Of a stretch of DNA of 48,347 nucleotides, positions 18,742 to 27,634 are shown one piece after another. A program made the position numbers and the translations under genes. The notes under the pieces were generated by a model. That model ran no database searches, was not told where the DNA came from, and saw nothing but the letters and a program-made list of their open reading frames with translations. Numbering within the stretch: position 1 is the stretch's first letter; every line of letters starts with the position of its first letter. The DNA comes from Leptolyngbya sp. Heron Island J (GTDB lineage: Bacteria; Cyanobacteriota; Cyanobacteriia; Phormidesmidales; Phormidesmidaceae): NCBI RefSeq assembly GCF_000482245.1, contig NZ_AWNH01000010.1, forward strand, positions 1-48,347, written 5' to 3'.

Positions 18742-19800
18742 CTATGAGCAAGTTCCCTCAAGTATACTCACAGGGCCAGAAGGTGAGAGAATCTCTGTTA
18801 GATGAAAGCCAGCCGATTGGAAGATTTCCCTATATTCATTTTCAGTACGCTCTTTAGCACCAGTATCTATAATCATCAATTCTAAATCTAGAAGCTTATT
18901 GAAGCAAGGTTCATTTCCTTCAGGAATAACTGCTTGAATCACCAACAATTTACCGTCTTCTTTCATGCTTCGACGAATATTCTTGAGGATTCGAATGCAA
19001 GACTCGTCGTTGAAATTATGTAGGATTTGTGACAGTATATACGCGTCTCCATTAGTGGGGACAGAGATAAAAAAGTCTCCACTCACTATCTCACAGCGAT
19101 TTGTAATACCCGCTTCTTCCATCAAGGTTCCAGCATCATTGACTACTTGAGGCAAGTCGAAAAGTATACCCTGAATTTGCGAATTCTCAATGAGTATTGG
19201 AGTAATAAGAGCACCATAGCTACCTCCTATATCAACGAGCGTTTCGACATCAGAAAAATCATAGGTCTCAAGAACCACAGGAACAATTGTGTTTCTTGTA
19301 AAATCAGTCATAGCGTTGCTGAATATCTTATTAGACTCAGGATTTTCCGCAAAATAGGCATAGGCATTCTCAGCCTGGTATAGATCTTCTAACGGTAGTT
19401 TATCAGTTTGGATGATGTCGAACATCTTTCCCCATGACTGCCAGCTCCACTCATCGCCTATGGCCATTGATAGAGAGCGCAAAGAGTGAGTGCTGTCACT
19501 CCTGAGATACTCAGCGTGCTCGTTTAATGAAAATTTTCTTGGCTCAACTTCAGTAAAAATATCAACACTAGCAAGCGCACGGAGTAATCGATATAATCTA
19601 GATGCTTTGGCACCTGTTAATTTTGATAGCTCGTCAACGTGTTTCTCGCCCTCTATTAGAAGATCAGAAATTCCTAAATGGGCCGCGACGTAGATAGCTT
19701 GAGACACCCAAGCCCCTGTAATTTTATGAATCATATCTGTTGCTACTGATTCTTCAAGTTTTTGAGAAGAACTTGACATAATTAATTCCTGAGTTTGCAT
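18742..19800 (-). CDS. SAM-dependent O-methyltransferase (plant COMT / hydroxyneurosporene type)
   Basis: 352 residues. The N-terminal dimerisation winged helix (MIHKITGAWVSQAIYVAAHL, ASRLYRLLRALASV) precedes a class I methyltransferase core with motif I VDIGGSYGALITPIL. A later ILSQILHNFNDESC segment contains the catalytic His (LHN-x-x-DE), as in the small-molecule O-methyltransferase family PF00891. GAGGT precedes the ATG at 19800; the ATG at 19779 is an alternative. It is the last gene of the leftward arm of the metabolite cluster and is paralogous to the methyltransferase at 27635. The substrate is likely a phenolic or other hydroxylated aromatic (inference). Confidence 0.88.
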   Translation of the reverse strand: MQTQELIMSSSSQKLEESVATDMIHKITGAWVSQAIYVAAHLGISDLLIEGEKHVDELSKLTGAKASRLYRLLRALASVDIFTEVEPRKFSLNEHAEYLRSDSTHSLRSLSMAIGDEWSWQSWGKMFDIIQTDKLPLEDLYQAENAYAYFAENPESNKIFSNAMTDFTRNTIVPVVLETYDFSDVETLVDIGGSYGALITPILIENSQIQGILFDLPQVVNDAGTLMEEAGITNRCEIVSGDFFISVPTNGDAYILSQILHNFNDESCIRILKNIRRSMKEDGKLLVIQAVIPEGNEPCFNKLLDLELMIIDTGAKERTENEYREIFQSAGFHLTEILSPSGPVSILEGTCS

Positions 19801-19887
19801 GCTAAATACCTCATATATAGAACTAGTAGCATTTTAGAGAAGTCTTCCCTCTAAAAAACTTTGGATACAAATCACTAAAAGAGATAA

Positions 19888-21282
19888 CTATTTTTTCTTC
19901 TGTTGAGTTATGGTTTGTTTCAACACTTGAGTGCTTATTCTAGGGTGAAACAGCGTGCTAAAAGGCTTCACTCGGTGCATTACTTCTAGAAAACACTGAT
20001 GTGCATATTCACTTTCAACACTGAGCGATAACACTCGTTCCATATACAACTGAGTAAACTGAGTCGCTAAGGTTGGCGTTTTACCTTTTGTCTCAGGCCA
20101 GCGAAAATCTTCTCCTGTCGTCATATACCAAGATTTTGAAATTTCTCTGCTAAGCTTTTTCTGGAAGTCCTGAGATAAGCCAGCTAAAATCTGGTTATGT
20201 TGCTTTGACGAGCGGTGTTTCAAACAATAGTCTAAGATTAAGGCAGCGGAGGCAGCTACTGTCATGCCCTGTCCATAGACCGGATTAAAGGAGCAAACAG
20301 CATCACCCACAATCACGAAGTGACCTGGAAATCTAGAGCACTTCTCGTAGTGGCGCAATCGATTCGCCATTCCTCTATAGGCACAGATACTAGAAACAGG
20401 CTTCGCCTCTTTAATGGCTTTAGATAGGACCGACGAATGTAAACCTCTAGCAAACGAGAGAAACTCAGACTCCTCGGTAGGCGGATAATCTCGGCCAGCA
20501 CCAGCTAGAGTAACAATCCAACGATCATTTTCTGCTGGATAAATGACCGCACTTCTAGTACTAGGGGACTTTGCATCCACGTATAAACACTTCCACTCAG
20601 AACTTAAGGAGTCTGGGCGTTCATACCAACGACTAGCATAACCAGAAAAAGAGTCCACAATTGTTTCTTGCGGCACTGGATAGCCGAACTCTGCTAGCCA
20701 CTTTGGCGCAGAGGAATTTCGTCCGCTTGCATCAACTATAAAATCACTATGTAGACTTATTTGAGACTTATTATGAAGTTGAACTCGTACGCCATCAACA
20801 TTGGTCTTATTGACATCCATGAGTAGTCCGACGACACTTGCTGACGGCATAAAGACTATAGAATCATTAGCTGCTAATCTACGGCGGATAATTAATTCCA
20901 ATAAATTTCTGCTGCACGCTAATGTAGTCAGCCCGGACGTAAATTGAGGTGCGCAACCACCCGTTCCTAGCCACTGCACGTCCGCAGTCCAGTCAATGAC
21001 AGGAACATTTGCCTTAAGCAAATCGGCTTCGATACCAGGAAAGACTTGTTCTAAAATCTGTTGACCACGCTTGAGAAGCACGTGTACATGGTGTGACTGC
21101 GGCACACCTCGCCTATGGTAAGGTTCTGAGACAAGAATATCACGCTCAACAATAGTTACTTTGTCAAAATACTTGGTCAATATCTGAGCTGATAGAAGAC
21201 CTGCAATACCACCACCAATCACAATCGCGTGACTAAAGAGGCGATGGCTATCTGTAGATATGGAAACTTTGGACTGAAGCAT
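19888..21282 (-). CDS. FAD-dependent monooxygenase (PHBH/halogenase superfamily)
   Basis: 464 residues. The N-terminal dinucleotide-binding motif AIVIGGGIAGLLSAQIL is followed by VERD at the end of the second strand, the RRGVPQSHHVHVLLKRG block, an IVDASGRNSSAP (DxxGR) segment and GDAVCSFNPVYGQGMT, the GD motif that contacts the FAD ribityl chain. I see no tryptophan-halogenase WxWxIP motif, so hydroxylation or epoxidation is more likely than halogenation. It lies 87 bases from the adjacent O-methyltransferase on the same strand, which suggests that a hydroxyl it installs could be methylated by the neighbours. The exact reaction is unknown. Confidence 0.85.
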   Translation of the reverse strand: MLQSKVSISTDSHRLFSHAIVIGGGIAGLLSAQILTKYFDKVTIVERDILVSEPYHRRGVPQSHHVHVLLKRGQQILEQVFPGIEADLLKANVPVIDWTADVQWLGTGGCAPQFTSGLTTLACSRNLLELIIRRRLAANDSIVFMPSASVVGLLMDVNKTNVDGVRVQLHNKSQISLHSDFIVDASGRNSSAPKWLAEFGYPVPQETIVDSFSGYASRWYERPDSLSSEWKCLYVDAKSPSTRSAVIYPAENDRWIVTLAGAGRDYPPTEESEFLSFARGLHSSVLSKAIKEAKPVSSICAYRGMANRLRHYEKCSRFPGHFVIVGDAVCSFNPVYGQGMTVAASAALILDYCLKHRSSKQHNQILAGLSQDFQKKLSREISKSWYMTTGEDFRWPETKGKTPTLATQFTQLYMERVLSLSVESEYAHQCFLEVMHRVKPFSTLFHPRISTQVLKQTITQQKKK

Positions 21283-21380
21283 ACTATGTCTTATACCAAC
21301 ACTTTTCTACAAAATAACTCAAGCTCTTCACCTTTCCGTTGTGCTTACGAATGATATATGATAAAAAGTTCAGAAAATCT

Positions 21381-22067
21381 CTAAATTCTCTTGAGCGCTA
21401 AGCTAACGCCGTCAGCGATGGGTAGTTGGGACAGCACTATTCGCTTATCGTCTTGCAACTTTTTATTAAGATCTCTAATAGCTCTAGTCTCCTGATCTTG
21501 AATAGATGAATCAACAACTTTACCCAGCCATAGAGTATTATCGATCATTATAATTCCACCTGAGCGGACTAGCTGCAAACATAGCTCGTAATATTCCGCA
21601 TAGTTTTCTTTGTCTGCATCTATAAACGCAAAATCGAAAGTTCCCTTCTGCCCAGATGCTAGTAACTGATTGAGAGTCTTTATTGCTGGAGCTAGCCGCA
21701 AATCGATTTTATCGATAACGCCTGCCTGTTGCCAGTATTTCTGAGCGACTAAAGTATCTTCTTCACTTACATCACAAGCCACAATCTCTCCGTCCGGGGG
21801 TAAGGCTAACGCTACACAGAGCGAACTGTAGCCTGTGAACACACCTATGTCTAATGTTCTCTTTGCTTTCATTAGCTGTACTAGAAGTGCCATAAAATGA
21901 CCCTGTTCGCGTGCAATTTGCATTACACCCATGGAGTGCTTAGCTGTTTCTTGCCGTAGATTGAACAAAGCTGCGTGCTCCTGTGGACAGATAGACAGCA
22001 GATATTTATGAAGGCTCTCATCTAAGCCAATAGTAGAACCGGCAGTCTGAATATCAAGATCTATCAT
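21381..22067 (-). CDS. Cation-dependent O-methyltransferase (CCoAOMT/catechol type)
   Basis: About 228 residues. TLDIGVFTGYSSLCVALALP is the SAM motif I of PF01596. FAFIDADKENYAEYYELCL and GGIIMIDNTLWLGKV carry the Asp...Asp-Asn metal ligands typical of divalent-cation-dependent catechol methyltransferases. I choose ATG at 22067 because GGAGAG lies just upstream of it; the ATG at 22082 lacks a ribosome binding site. It is the first gene of the leftward arm, and 21068-22290 would hold its promoter. A catechol-like acceptor made by the P450 or FAD oxygenases is the natural expectation. Confidence 0.9.
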   Translation of the reverse strand: MIDLDIQTAGSTIGLDESLHKYLLSICPQEHAALFNLRQETAKHSMGVMQIAREQGHFMALLVQLMKAKRTLDIGVFTGYSSLCVALALPPDGEIVACDVSEEDTLVAQKYWQQAGVIDKIDLRLAPAIKTLNQLLASGQKGTFDFAFIDADKENYAEYYELCLQLVRSGGIIMIDNTLWLGKVVDSSIQDQETRAIRDLNKKLQDDKRIVLSQLPIADGVSLALKRI

Positions 22068-22290
22068 TAGTAATCTCTCCATTACTTAAGATTGTATTTA
22101 AAACGAAACAGTCAAATAATCTTCAACTACATAAATTATTGAACGATATCACTCCAAAATCTTTCAGCTTTTTCCTTTTTACTAACAAGTTTCTACGATC
22201 ATAATCTTCCTGCTATAGAGTCTAGACCTGTTGCGAAATCAGCAGTTAAAATAGCAAGGCTGCCGCTTTTCAGTTAAGTACAACATCCCT

Positions 22291-23044
22291 ATGCTAGACA
22301 TCAAACGAGCGCTCAATAATGGCCGTGTGATGTGCGTCTTGACTAGCTCTAATCGGGCTGCTTTCGAGCAGTTGCTGCTAAGCTTCAGCGCTGCTTACGA
22401 GGAAGCGCACCCGGTCCGAAGACCCGAAGACGAGCGGTTGGTGGCGGCAGACAACCTACCCTCAAACGCACGCCAGAGAAGTTGTTCTTCGTGCTTTTCT
22501 ACATCAAAGTTATCCCACCTTTGATTTGGTTGGATTGCTGTCCGATGTTGACCGCTCTCAGTCCAATCGCTGGCTACACAAGCTACAGCCGATACTAGAA
22601 ACTGCGCTTGGCAAAGAAATGGTACTGCCCGAGCGTCGAATTAAAAGTATGGCTGAGTTCATAGAACGCTTTCCTGAGGCAGAAAGTGTTATCATAGACG
22701 GCGTAGAGCGTTCAATTCAGCGACCCTAAAATAAAGAACGGCAACACCGAACCTACTCAGGGAAGAAGAAGCACAACACCCGTAAGCAGATAGGTGCCTG
22801 TGGCCCAGACAAGGGTGCTCTAGTGCTTACTCCGACGCACGACGGCAAGTTCCACGACAGATATCTGCTGGACTGTACCATTCTGGTTGAGCATATTCCT
22901 AGTGAGATTCCGAGTCAAGGAAACCTGGCCTTCAAAGGATTAGAAGAAGAGTATGAGAACATTCGCCTACCGCATTTTGCCAATGGAGCAAGTCTCAGTC
23001 AAGTCATTACTACTGGGCTGAAGACATTTTATATCAGACAGTAA
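22291..23044 (+). pseudogene. Decayed IS5-type transposase between the two arms of the metabolite cluster
   Basis: Three rightward frames together spell a DDE transposase. The first has LTSSNRAAFEQLLLSFSAAY. The second has GLLSDVDRSQSNRWLHKLQP and VIIDGVERSIQRP, then TAA. The third has KGALVLTPTHDGKFHDRYLL. At least one frameshift near 22470-22520 and one stop at 22727 are needed to join them, and the C-terminal catalytic part is replaced by unrelated residues after about 22960. The relic occupies most of the divergent intergenic region. Bases 22068-22290 are AT-rich and probably hold the leftward promoter. Confidence 0.75.
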
Positions 23045-23127
23045 GAACTTGAAAGAGTATAGGAAAATCCTGCAAGAAATAATTCTCATTCTGTAGATAA
23101 TGGGAATAGATTCGACATCTGAAAGCT

Positions 23128-24591
23128 ATGCGTATCTTAGATAGAACAGAAATTACACCTTCTAATTCTGAAAGCGAGAGTGCATTAGATAATTTTGTCA
23201 GTTTCCCAAATAGTGTTAAGGAATACTTTCGTCAGCGAAAGAAGAGCGAAAGTATTCCTGGACTCAACAAGCCCCATATATGGTCAGGAAATCTTAGAGA
23301 TATTGAGAAAAGCGGTGGAATAAATAATTTTCTTCCAGCATTGCATAGAAGTTACGGATCTGTAGCTAAGTTTTGGATGGGCCCATGGGATCTATGTGTA
23401 TCGCTGAGTGATCCGGACCATATCTCACAGATTTCAAAGCTTCCTTATACGCCAAATTCATTGCAAAAACCGATGAAGTGGATGGGAAACGTTTTCTGGG
23501 TTGGTCGCTCTAGCGATAATATCGAAAGTGTAAGGCACGCGCGCGCTAAGCTAACGCCACTATTAGAAAGCTTGTTGACTTATTTATGCGAAAACGAGAA
23601 ATACATACTCCATATGCTAGGTCGTTGGCAAGAAAACCGATGCCCTATCGATATAAAAGAAGATTTGAGCAAATCCATGTTTCAGACAACAGGAGTATCT
23701 ATAATAGGAGAACAATTCGAACAATTTAGCAAAGAACTCCACCAATATCTTTCGTATATAGTCCAGGGAACACAAAACCGGGCAGAAGAGACATTTCCTC
23801 CTATTTGGAACCTTGATTACTGGAGATGGAAAATTTGTGTTTTTCGCATGCACCAGATAATAAGATATTTCGTCCGCAAAGAGCGAAAAAATAATGACAC
23901 ATATTTAAAAGAAAACTTTTTGTGCACGTTGGCATCTCAAAAAGACAAAGATGGAAAACCACTCTTTAAAGATAGTGAAATTCAGGGTTATCTAATTGAC
24001 CTTCTTTTTGATTCAGGATTGCAGGCCACCCCTAGTGCTCTTACCTGGGTTTGTTATTCTATTGCTAAGAACCCAGATGTACAAAAAGCCATTCAAAATG
24101 AAATTGACTGCACCATAGCTCGTCGCTCTCCAAAGTGCAAGGATTTACAGAAGCTAACATACCTAAGTCAGGTTATTAAAGAGTCTATGCGTATGAACAC
24201 ACCCGTATCTTCTACAATGAGACGAGCTCATACAGATATAGATGTTGGAGGATATCTAATTCCTAAAGGAGCGAGTATTTGTATTCCCATTTGTGCCCTC
24301 CATCAAAGCCAGAGCCTTTGGGAAAACCCAAAGGATTTCAAACCAGAACGTTTTGATAGTTCTGCCATCAAGAAGCAACATCGTTATGCTTACTTGCCAT
24401 TCGGCTTTGGAGAAAGAGGTTGTATTGGAGCAAGATATGCAGTTGCTGAAATGCAATGGGTTATCGCGATGATTTTACAGAAATTCTCATTTAGGCTTGA
24501 GAAAGAAGAAGATGTCATTTCTGAAATGAAGAATCTATCTTTGCAGCCTAGAGCTAGTTTGAGGCTGTTTATAGAACCAAGAAGTCAATAG
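23128..24591 (+). CDS. Cytochrome P450 with atypical I-helix
   Basis: 487 residues. The heme-binding motif is FGFGERGCIG (Cys at residue 432), the ExxR motif is KESMR, and KPERF is the PERF element, so the fold is intact. The I-helix reads FDSGLQATPSALTW (294-307). The usual AGxDT/S acid-alcohol pair is replaced by Q299 and A300, with a Thr one position later. The paralogue at 25526 keeps the canonical AGFDTS. There is no N-terminal membrane anchor, unlike the paralogue. It is the first gene of the rightward arm. Altered proton delivery would fit a radical-coupling or isomerisation reaction, or an enzyme using a bound substrate group (inference). Confidence 0.88.
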   Translation: MRILDRTEITPSNSESESALDNFVSFPNSVKEYFRQRKKSESIPGLNKPHIWSGNLRDIEKSGGINNFLPALHRSYGSVAKFWMGPWDLCVSLSDPDHISQISKLPYTPNSLQKPMKWMGNVFWVGRSSDNIESVRHARAKLTPLLESLLTYLCENEKYILHMLGRWQENRCPIDIKEDLSKSMFQTTGVSIIGEQFEQFSKELHQYLSYIVQGTQNRAEETFPPIWNLDYWRWKICVFRMHQIIRYFVRKERKNNDTYLKENFLCTLASQKDKDGKPLFKDSEIQGYLIDLLFDSGLQATPSALTWVCYSIAKNPDVQKAIQNEIDCTIARRSPKCKDLQKLTYLSQVIKESMRMNTPVSSTMRRAHTDIDVGGYLIPKGASICIPICALHQSQSLWENPKDFKPERFDSSAIKKQHRYAYLPFGFGERGCIGARYAVAEMQWVIAMILQKFSFRLEKEEDVISEMKNLSLQPRASLRLFIEPRSQ

Positions 24592-24707
24592 ACAGTTTCT
24601 TTTTATTAGATATTCGGACGGCCAGATAGGAGCTCTTATCCGATAAGACCCTTTGTTCCAAGGTATATAGGGTCGCTCTCTCAAATTTAGCAACCATTCG
24701 TTCAATT

Positions 24708-24730
24708 TATAGGTTTTCTAGAAACCTATA
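24708..24730. promoter_or_regulatory. Perfect inverted repeat upstream of the diiron gene
   Basis: TATAGGTTT and AAACCTATA flank a TCTAG loop (9-bp stem), 39 bases before the ATG at 24770. No T-run follows. It could be an operator or an RNA stem between the P450 gene and the next gene; bases 24592-24707 show nothing else. Confidence 0.35.
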
Positions 24731-24769
24731 AGATTCCATCGCTATTGTTGACGTTTCTCAGGTTTTACA

Positions 24770-25489
24770 ATGAAGGAAATTCTAGCATTCATACAAGCTA
24801 AGCAGCATAACTTCTCTCGTCTCCCGTTATTTTCATTTTTAAGAGATACAGGAATACCACCAAGAGACAGATTGAATTTTGGCCCTAGCTTTGCTGTCTT
24901 CGCAATGAATTTCAAGGAGCTCAATTCTCATATCTTATACAAAGAGTGCTCCGAGAATAATGAGATACAACGAATGATCAACCAGCATGCCAGAGAAGAT
25001 GCTTTGCATTGGGAATGGATCCTAGAAGATTTTGACAAGCTCGGTTTTAATTCTGAATCAACTATAAACGATGCTTTACGGTTATTTTGGGGAGCAGAAA
25101 CAAAAGCTTCAAGACAACATTTCTACGATATGGTGCGCCTTATTTATGAGTCAGAGCCTGTCTTTGTGTTGGTAATAATAGAAGCGATTGAAGCGACAGG
25201 AAATGTCTTCTTTAGTGCGCTTACTAGAGTAGCGAAAGAACTTCAAGTCGTAACTGAAGAGGACTATCGGTACTATGGAAAACATCATCTATCGGTAGAA
25301 ACCGGACATGCTATAGGTACGGCAGATATAGAAAATATACTGGATTCAATCTCTTTAACTAATGAAGAGATTGAAAAAGCATTTATCCTAGTTGATAAAA
25401 TATTTTCAGGTTTTTCTGAGTTGCTCAACGAATATCACACTTATGCAAAGACACATGCACCTGCTCGTTCAAGTATTGCGAGCATTTGA
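24770..25489 (+). CDS. Heme-oxygenase-like diiron (CADD/DUF3865-type) protein
   Basis: 239 residues, all-helical in appearance. The C-terminal metal-ligand pattern H173-x3-E177-x2-H180 (KHHLSVETGH) mirrors the HxxxDxxH of the chlamydial CADD diiron oxygenase. An earlier helix carries H73, E76 and H80 (HAREDALHWEW), and IEAIEATGNVFF at about 141-152 could give the bridging Glu. The family includes oxygenases that cleave or rearrange amino acids and fatty acids, with CADD linked to p-aminobenzoate formation. Its position between two P450 genes, upstream of a dedicated anthranilate synthase, suggests oxidation or oxygen insertion on the metabolite. No function is assigned. Confidence 0.65.
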   Translation: MKEILAFIQAKQHNFSRLPLFSFLRDTGIPPRDRLNFGPSFAVFAMNFKELNSHILYKECSENNEIQRMINQHAREDALHWEWILEDFDKLGFNSESTINDALRLFWGAETKASRQHFYDMVRLIYESEPVFVLVIIEAIEATGNVFFSALTRVAKELQVVTEEDYRYYGKHHLSVETGHAIGTADIENILDSISLTNEEIEKAFILVDKIFSGFSELLNEYHTYAKTHAPARSSIASI

Positions 25490-25525
25490 AAGTATTTTAC
25501 GAATTGAAGACTACAAGAGCGGTAT

Positions 25526-27013
25526 ATGTACGAATCAATAACTGCGTTCTCGACACGGTTTATTTCCTGGATTCCTATGGAATTTTTATTTCTCCTAGCT
25601 GCTGGTTGCTTAGGGTTCAGGTTATATTCATTTGTTAGATGGAAATATGTTGGCAATCAATTACCAGGCCCACCATCAGATATGTGGTTCGGAAACCTCA
25701 GAGAAATCAAACAATACGCGGGTTTCTTTGATTATCTGCCGAGCATGCATAAGCAATACGGAAAAATATTCAGATTCTGGATGGGGCCAACCAACTTAAT
25801 AGTATCAATCAACGACCAGGAGATTCTTGCAGAGACAGTTCCTCTTCTACACCAGCGTCCTGAAACAGCGAGAAAAGAACTGGGATGGCTAGGTAAAGAA
25901 AGTCCTACATTTAAGTGTCACGAAGAATTGCGAGAGATTAGAACAACGATCATGCCCTTGCTAGTAGGAAAATCTCTTGATTATCTATGCTTAGTTGGTC
26001 GAGGTCGTATGGAGAAGATGTTAGATAATTGGGCAATTTCTCCTCATGGCATTCGAGCTGAAGATGTACTAAGAGACACAACCTTTGACATCATCGGCGT
26101 TACGCTATTTGGCCAAGAATTTATCAGTACAAGTTTAGGACGGTCTTTTAGAAGTCTGTTTGTAGAGGTAATGAGAGAAGCTCACCCTAGATCTCAAGAA
26201 ATAATTCCTGCTGTTTGGGATTATCGTTATTGGCGGTGGAAACAAAAGATCAGAAAGCTTCACAGCTGCGCAGAAGAGTTGATCAAACAGCGTAGATGTT
26301 CCTCTAAGACTTCGAAAAGAAAAGATTTATTATCATTGCTTCTCAATGAAAAAGATGAAAACAGAGAACTTCTCTTTTCAGATGAGCAAGCGCGTGCGAC
26401 AATTGTGACTTTTGTGTTTGCTGGGTTCGATACTTCTGCTGCCTCTCTAACATGGATTCTTTACTTGCTTGCGACACATACTGATGCTCAGAGAAAAGCT
26501 CAGAGAGAGATCGACTGCATACTAGCTGGCAGACCTCCACAGCTTGAAGATTTAGCGAGCATGAGCTATCTCACTTGTGTAGTTAAAGAGGGACTGAGAA
26601 TGTATCCTCCTGTGCCTGAAGCACTTAGAAAGATTGATTTCGATATTCAGAGAGAAAAATACTTCATTCCCAACGGTGCTACTCTTGTAATTCCTATATC
26701 CACACTTCACGCAGATGCCGAAAATTGGGAGAAGCCTTATTCGTTTGTGCCAGAACGTTTTGATTCTATGCATGAGCGAAAGCAACCTCGCTACAGCTAT
26801 CTTCCATTCGGAGCAGGCCCGAAAAGCTGCATGGGAGCAAGATTTGCAATGACAGAAATTCGCTTAATGCTATCTATGATTCTACAACGATTTTCAGTTG
26901 AACTAGCTCCAAATCAAGATGTTGTTCCCGAGATGTATTCAATCATACTACAACCCAAGTACGGCCTGAAGATCAATGTTATCCCTAGAAAAGCCGACAT
27001 GATGAATGTTTAA
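25526..27013 (+). CDS. Membrane-anchored cytochrome P450, canonical I-helix
   Basis: 495 residues. An N-terminal hydrophobic anchor (about residues 16-32, WIPMEFLFLLAAGCLGF) is followed by the proline-rich hinge LPGPPSDMWFGN, as in microsomal-type P450s. The I-helix has FAGFDTSAASLTW with D302 and T303, ExxR is KEGLR, and the heme motif is FGAGPKSCMG (Cys 435). It starts 36 bases after the diiron gene, so the two are probably co-transcribed. It is the paralogue of the P450 at 23128, so the cluster arose partly by duplication. The likely reaction is hydroxylation of the shared intermediate at the thylakoid or plasma membrane (inference). Confidence 0.9.
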   Translation: MYESITAFSTRFISWIPMEFLFLLAAGCLGFRLYSFVRWKYVGNQLPGPPSDMWFGNLREIKQYAGFFDYLPSMHKQYGKIFRFWMGPTNLIVSINDQEILAETVPLLHQRPETARKELGWLGKESPTFKCHEELREIRTTIMPLLVGKSLDYLCLVGRGRMEKMLDNWAISPHGIRAEDVLRDTTFDIIGVTLFGQEFISTSLGRSFRSLFVEVMREAHPRSQEIIPAVWDYRYWRWKQKIRKLHSCAEELIKQRRCSSKTSKRKDLLSLLLNEKDENRELLFSDEQARATIVTFVFAGFDTSAASLTWILYLLATHTDAQRKAQREIDCILAGRPPQLEDLASMSYLTCVVKEGLRMYPPVPEALRKIDFDIQREKYFIPNGATLVIPISTLHADAENWEKPYSFVPERFDSMHERKQPRYSYLPFGAGPKSCMGARFAMTEIRLMLSMILQRFSVELAPNQDVVPEMYSIILQPKYGLKINVIPRKADMMNV

Positions 27014-27223
27014 CGTCACTGATGAACACGTCGTAGTTAGCTGAAGCTACTAGATAGAAGAAGCAGAATCGGAACAAATGAAAGAGTAGATTTGTGTTTT
27101 GCCGTTGAGAGATTAGAAAGTGGAACTTTTTCTAGTTCTGCTGGATTTTGTATTTCTCATGTCTAAGCGAGCATCGACAATTCTACGCTTCTCGGTTGCT
27201 TTTCAACCGAAGCCGACGGGTTA

Positions 27224-27361
27224 GGTACTGGTGCCGCTTGATGGGATGATTCGGCCAAAACGCTTATGATGCAGGAATTTTAGCATTTTTGAGAGAAAAA
27301 CGCTAAAAGCCTTACTCCGCAAACTTTTCAGGCGTTTTTTTCACTAGATGGAACCAGTACC
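27224..27361. mobile_element. 138-bp MITE-like element with 9-bp target duplications
   Basis: The ends are GGTACTGGTGCC at 27224 and the complement of GGTACTGGTTCC at 27361, an inverted terminal repeat with 9 perfect then nearly perfect pairs. The 9-base sequence GACGGGTTA lies immediately outside both ends (27215-27223 and 27362-27370), as expected of a target-site duplication. The interior has no ORF, and includes AGAGAAAAACGCTAAAAGCC. It sits in the 402-base stretch between the P450 gene and a transposase relic. Bases 27014-27214 and 27371-27415 hold nothing I can name. Confidence 0.7.
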
Positions 27362-27415
27362 GACGGGTTACGATATTCAGTTTCCCAAATTTAAAAAACC
27401 GTGGAAACAATCCCC

Positions 27416-27583
27416 TTAGCTGATCTCGGCTGGAAATAGTTCAGGATGCTCCACAATCATCTGGTCTAAATAGCGTCGGAACGCTTTTCTATCGGAGACG
27501 AGGTGAGGATAATCGATGTCTTCTGGAACTGCAATATAGATCGTCTTATCCCCAGCTGTCGCTCGTTGGCGGCGAGGTTTCAT
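27416..27583 (-). pseudogene. Truncated transposase N-terminus (55 codons)
   Basis: A leftward ORF of 55 residues, beginning MKPRRQRATAGDKTIYIAVP and continuing EDIDYPHLVSDRKAFRRYLD, stops at 27416 just short of the MITE-like element. This resembles the first 55 residues of a cyanobacterial/chloroflexal transposase family I cannot name with certainty. GGAGG lies 8 bases upstream of the ATG, so it may still be translated. The rest of the transposase is absent. Confidence 0.5.
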
Positions 27584-27634
27584 GACTCTTCCTCCCTAAA
27601 TGCTCATCTCCTTCTATTTTTCAAAGCACAAACT

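Noticed and set aside
19888-21282. Flavin-dependent halogenase.
   Set aside because: The FAD motifs are present, but I see no WxWxIP signature, so a monooxygenase is the safer call.
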